Source: Sinonovacula constricta
Lineage: Eukaryota > Mollusca > Bivalvia > Cardiida > Solecurtidae
Assembly: GCA_007844125.1 (NCBI GenBank)
Contig: CM017567.1
Coordinates: forward strand, 16,686,843 to 16,750,842
Reading direction: 5' to 3'
Length of the DNA: 64,000 nucleotides
The translations under genes were made by a program, and so were the position numbers. Within the stretch, counting starts at the first letter, position 1. The number at the start of each line of letters is the position of its first letter. Below the pieces are notes generated by a model. That model was not told the origin of the DNA and did not search any database. It saw only the letters and a list, made by a program, of their open reading frames with translations. Positions 59,160-64,000 of the stretch are shown here, piece by piece.

Positions 59160-59480
59160 GGCTTATTAAACAGGACTATTGGGCCATCAACAGTTGATTG
59201 TGATGCTTACCTCTTTGTTTGCACAACGGTGGCAGGGGTTTAAGAGTTTATGAAGGTTTATTGGGAGATCTTGTAAAACTCATCTCAACTCAATTCAAAA
59301 TAATTCTTTTATCCCTGTCATTTTTGTTCTGATGTGACTCAAGGGGCTCTGGTCTCGATAAGGTCATTGAGTACCCAACGTTTTGCTTAACAGTGCTACT
59401 AGCTTCTTAAGTTTTATATGTTTGTGTGTCTTTGCATGCAACATTTTCCAGTTAATGGGTCGGTTGGAGTTTTTTTCACC
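59160..59480. other. Intergenic, nothing recognised
   Basis: No supported feature. Confidence 0.3.
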
Positions 59481-59514
59481 AAGACAACTTGTATTGGTGT
59501 GTTCATCTGAGAAT

Positions 59515-59690
59515 TTGTTGGGGTATGTGTGAGGTTGGAGCACCTTAGAACCTAGTTTAAACCCCCAGTGGCAAATATTTTTGCCGACACTTCCAAGGCG
59601 GTAACCCCTCGGGTTCTCATTTTCATTCATTGTTTGTGGTGTCTTTTGAAATTGATCATTTTGCAAATTATGCTGTCCTTTTTACTTTTT
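59515..59690 (-). repeat. R2 interspersed repeat, diverged partial copy
   Basis: Contains 'gaggttggagcacct', 'gtttaaacccccagtgg', 'ttgccgacacttcca' and 'aaggcggtaa' in reverse orientation. Confidence 0.55.
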
Positions 59691-59699
59691 GGCTGTGTG

Positions 59700-61600
59700 G
59701 GGAAGCTGTGTCTGCTGGATATTCCCGATATGCATATTTCACTTTTTAGTTGAAAAGCTGTTGTACTGAGCATATGGTGAATGTGAATGATTAGTCTATA
59801 GTTTAATTATCTCTCTTGTTGCAAAGAAAGCTTGTCTGAATAATAACTCTAGAGGTGCCAGAGATATTGATTGGAAACTTCATACAACACTAGAGCTTAT
59901 TGAGCAGAGTACAGTGATAAAAATAGTAACTCTGGTTGGTGGTCTTGTTTTGTTTTTTGTTGTTGTTTTTTTTTTTGTTGTTTTTTTGTTGTTGTTTTTT
60001 GTAAAATACACTTTTAACAAGAAAAATGCTGTTCTACAGACGGTTAATTCGTAATATTGTTTGTTTCTTATTCAATTTTAACTGCCTCTGGTTTTGTCTT
60101 GTTTGTGTTTGTATTTTTGTATGTGTTCTTCAGTAACAGTATATAAATACATGAATGAAAACCGATTTTCATAAACAAGTTTGAAAATTCGATCACTTTT
60201 ACGCATTAACTGCTATGTTGTGTTACCGCTAACCGATTGTATGTTGTTTAGACATGAATTTCGAACAGTTGCTTTACGCACAATTATAATGTAGTCCTGG
60301 CGGAAGTGCCGAATTAGGCTTTTTCAAACAATTATTAATACAAATCAGTTTTCTATTATCTTCAAAAGGAAAAAACAACTTTATATTACATATCTTTTAG
60401 AACAATTCATTGCAAACAAGTAAAAAAAAAATATTGATAATATTAAAACATTGCACCATTTTCCCCCATTTGCGCCTCCGGTCAAATTGATGTTTAAGTT
60501 ATAGACTTATTAAACTATACAGAAGAATATGAACATTAGTATATACAGATTACATCGTCCCAACTAGTAAACATACATTGAAAAATAGATTTAGGATAAA
60601 TGTAATATTAAATGAATTTTGAGATAAATATTTCAAAGCGAATGCATAAGCATGTTATAGTTTTGTTGAATTATCTCCATTTATGTATATTACTAAATTA
60701 AAAGTTCATTATGACCTTATTCTTCTACTATTCACAGCGTTTGTTTCAGAAAGTGCGGTATCTTCGAACCATTACTCTCAATATACGACAAACGTTCTCA
60801 GTAATCATACAATGAAATTTGGAACGTTCTGCAAATAAAACATTATAGATTATATCTTAATGGGTCTGCAGTTCATACATATTTGAACGATAACAATTGA
60901 TAACCCTGTTTACATTTCACTCGTATGTTCATCACACATATGACATATTTGTATGTGTGAAAATTCCGGTTCAACTTAGCTCACCAATCCTTATGTCAAT
61001 TCTATTGTATTGAGTTAAATGTCTTTGTCGAAATCAATATTGCACTGCCTTTAACGTGATATTCTGTAGCTATTATTATTTCTACTCTTCTCTTAGTCTT
61101 GTTTTGTCATCATTACACAGCCTGGTTCAATTTATTGTTTTGCTATTGTACGTCACATCACTTCTCCTGTATATGTTTGGAGTAAACTTGTTAACTTGTA
61201 AAACTTGAAATCAGTCAATCCGGCCACACTTATACTGCCCGTTGTGTTTGGTACAATATTATATATGGGGTTAAGTTATTTAGTAACGGCTTATATATCA
61301 TGTCGCCATATATAACACGATAGAATACTACTGGAAATTGTTTGGGACTAGGTATAAAAGTGCATTAAAATTATTGAGCGAAATTGCAATTTATATTGTG
61401 TGCAGAACATAATTAATGTGTTTCTTGTAGCTCTATTAAATGAGCTAACCAGGCAAACTGGACATAAATCCCAGTTTTAAGCCTGTTACTTTACACACCA
61501 AGTGGCCTTCTCACGCACTAAATTATCTTAGGGGCCATTTAAAAAAAAGAACTGCAAAAGCTAATTACCAATTATATATATATATATAATGGTGTTATTT
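59700..61600. other. AT-rich intergenic, no gene recognised
   Basis: A T/G-rich (TTGTTGTTT)n-like low-complexity tract is at about 59945-60002. Otherwise no exon or repeat family supported. Confidence 0.4.
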
Positions 61601-61611
61601 TACTCGGTTTA

Positions 61612-61724
<113 letters not shown>

Positions 61725-62001
61725 AGATAGCCGATTTTGAGATAACGAGAGTTGACTGTATGTATATATATCTTATCAACAGGACAAACAATTTTATTGA
61801 CAATTTAGCTTTTACAATAAATTCTAAGCTACAGACTATGAAAACTGTTAAGGGAAAAATGTAAACCTACCATGTTAGCAAACATAAATAGCAAACTTGA
61901 AAAATATCGATGCAACAAGCAAACAATTCATTGCTTATCTCAAACATACAAAAGGACATATCGCAGATTGCATCTAATTTCAGTCTGTTGAACGGGAAAC
62001 G

Positions 62002-64000
<1,999 letters not shown>

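Overview
The window looks like nuclear DNA of an invertebrate animal, most likely a bivalve mollusc. It is AT-rich and gene-poor, with small exons separated by kilobase introns bearing GT/AG borders, long (TA)n, (GT)n and (TAA)n microsatellites, tRNA-headed SINEs, fragments of several retroelement classes, and Maverick/Polinton-type genes. The roughly 140-bp degenerate repeats at 45-47.7 kb are of a kind I associate with bivalve genomes. No species can be assigned from the sequence alone, and there is no bacterial-style operon, rRNA gene, intact tRNA gene or CRISPR array.

The only clear host genes are members of one family: small type II membrane proteins with an FkbM-type (Methyltransf_21) methyltransferase fold, related to animal 'protein Star-like' proteins. 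Gene C (25853-39943, +) reads as a complete three-exon gene of 302 codons: exon 1 25853-26197 (signal anchor and stem), exon 2 33599-33793 (SAM-binding motif), exon 3 39575-39943 (DIEGDE motif and C-terminus). All junctions are phase 0 with canonical GT/AG borders. Gene A (2205-5898, +) keeps open exons 2 and 3 but has lost the AG at both expected acceptors. Copy B (20032-20399, -) is a lone, frameshifted exon 3. Copy B and its flanks form one arm of an inverted segmental duplication (16.3-20.8 kb against 39.2-42.5 kb).

The most unusual signal is a 61-63 bp tandem repeat immediately upstream of exon 3 in all three copies. Each unit is a polypyrimidine/AG splice-acceptor-like stretch followed by about 30 nt homologous to the start of exon 3 (consensus [10 protein letters not shown]). 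The array therefore looks like amplification of the intron/exon boundary itself: about 32 units in gene A, about 11 in gene C, and a short array in B from which a (TA)n microsatellite appears to have grown. One gene C unit still carries the extra exon codons downstream of the usual unit, which supports an exon origin.

Most of the rest is mobile DNA. From left to right it includes: a Gypsy-type RT remnant (1.2-1.6 kb, -); a LINE 3' end (6.5-7.4 kb, -); a SINE (9.2 kb); a decayed Maverick/Polinton-like block with integrase C-terminus plus chromodomain-like end, small ORFs and an F54H12.2-like protein (12.3-15.3 kb, -); a LINE RNase H fragment (21.0 kb); copies of a larger AT-rich repeat (23.6, 27.2, 33.8-37.7 kb), the last an inverted-repeat insertion in intron 2 of gene C; a 69-bp satellite in intron 1 of gene C; SINEs at 29.6 and 44.1 kb; a LINE ORF1/endonuclease fragment (48.4 kb); a second Maverick-type integrase (50.1 kb); a Penelope-like RT remnant lacking its catalytic core (53.4-54.5 kb, -); a foldback element (57.2-58.4 kb); and a near-identical 2-kb direct duplication (54.9-56.9 and 62.0-64.0 kb). 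At least ten copies of a roughly 150-250 bp interspersed repeat (here R2) are scattered through the window.
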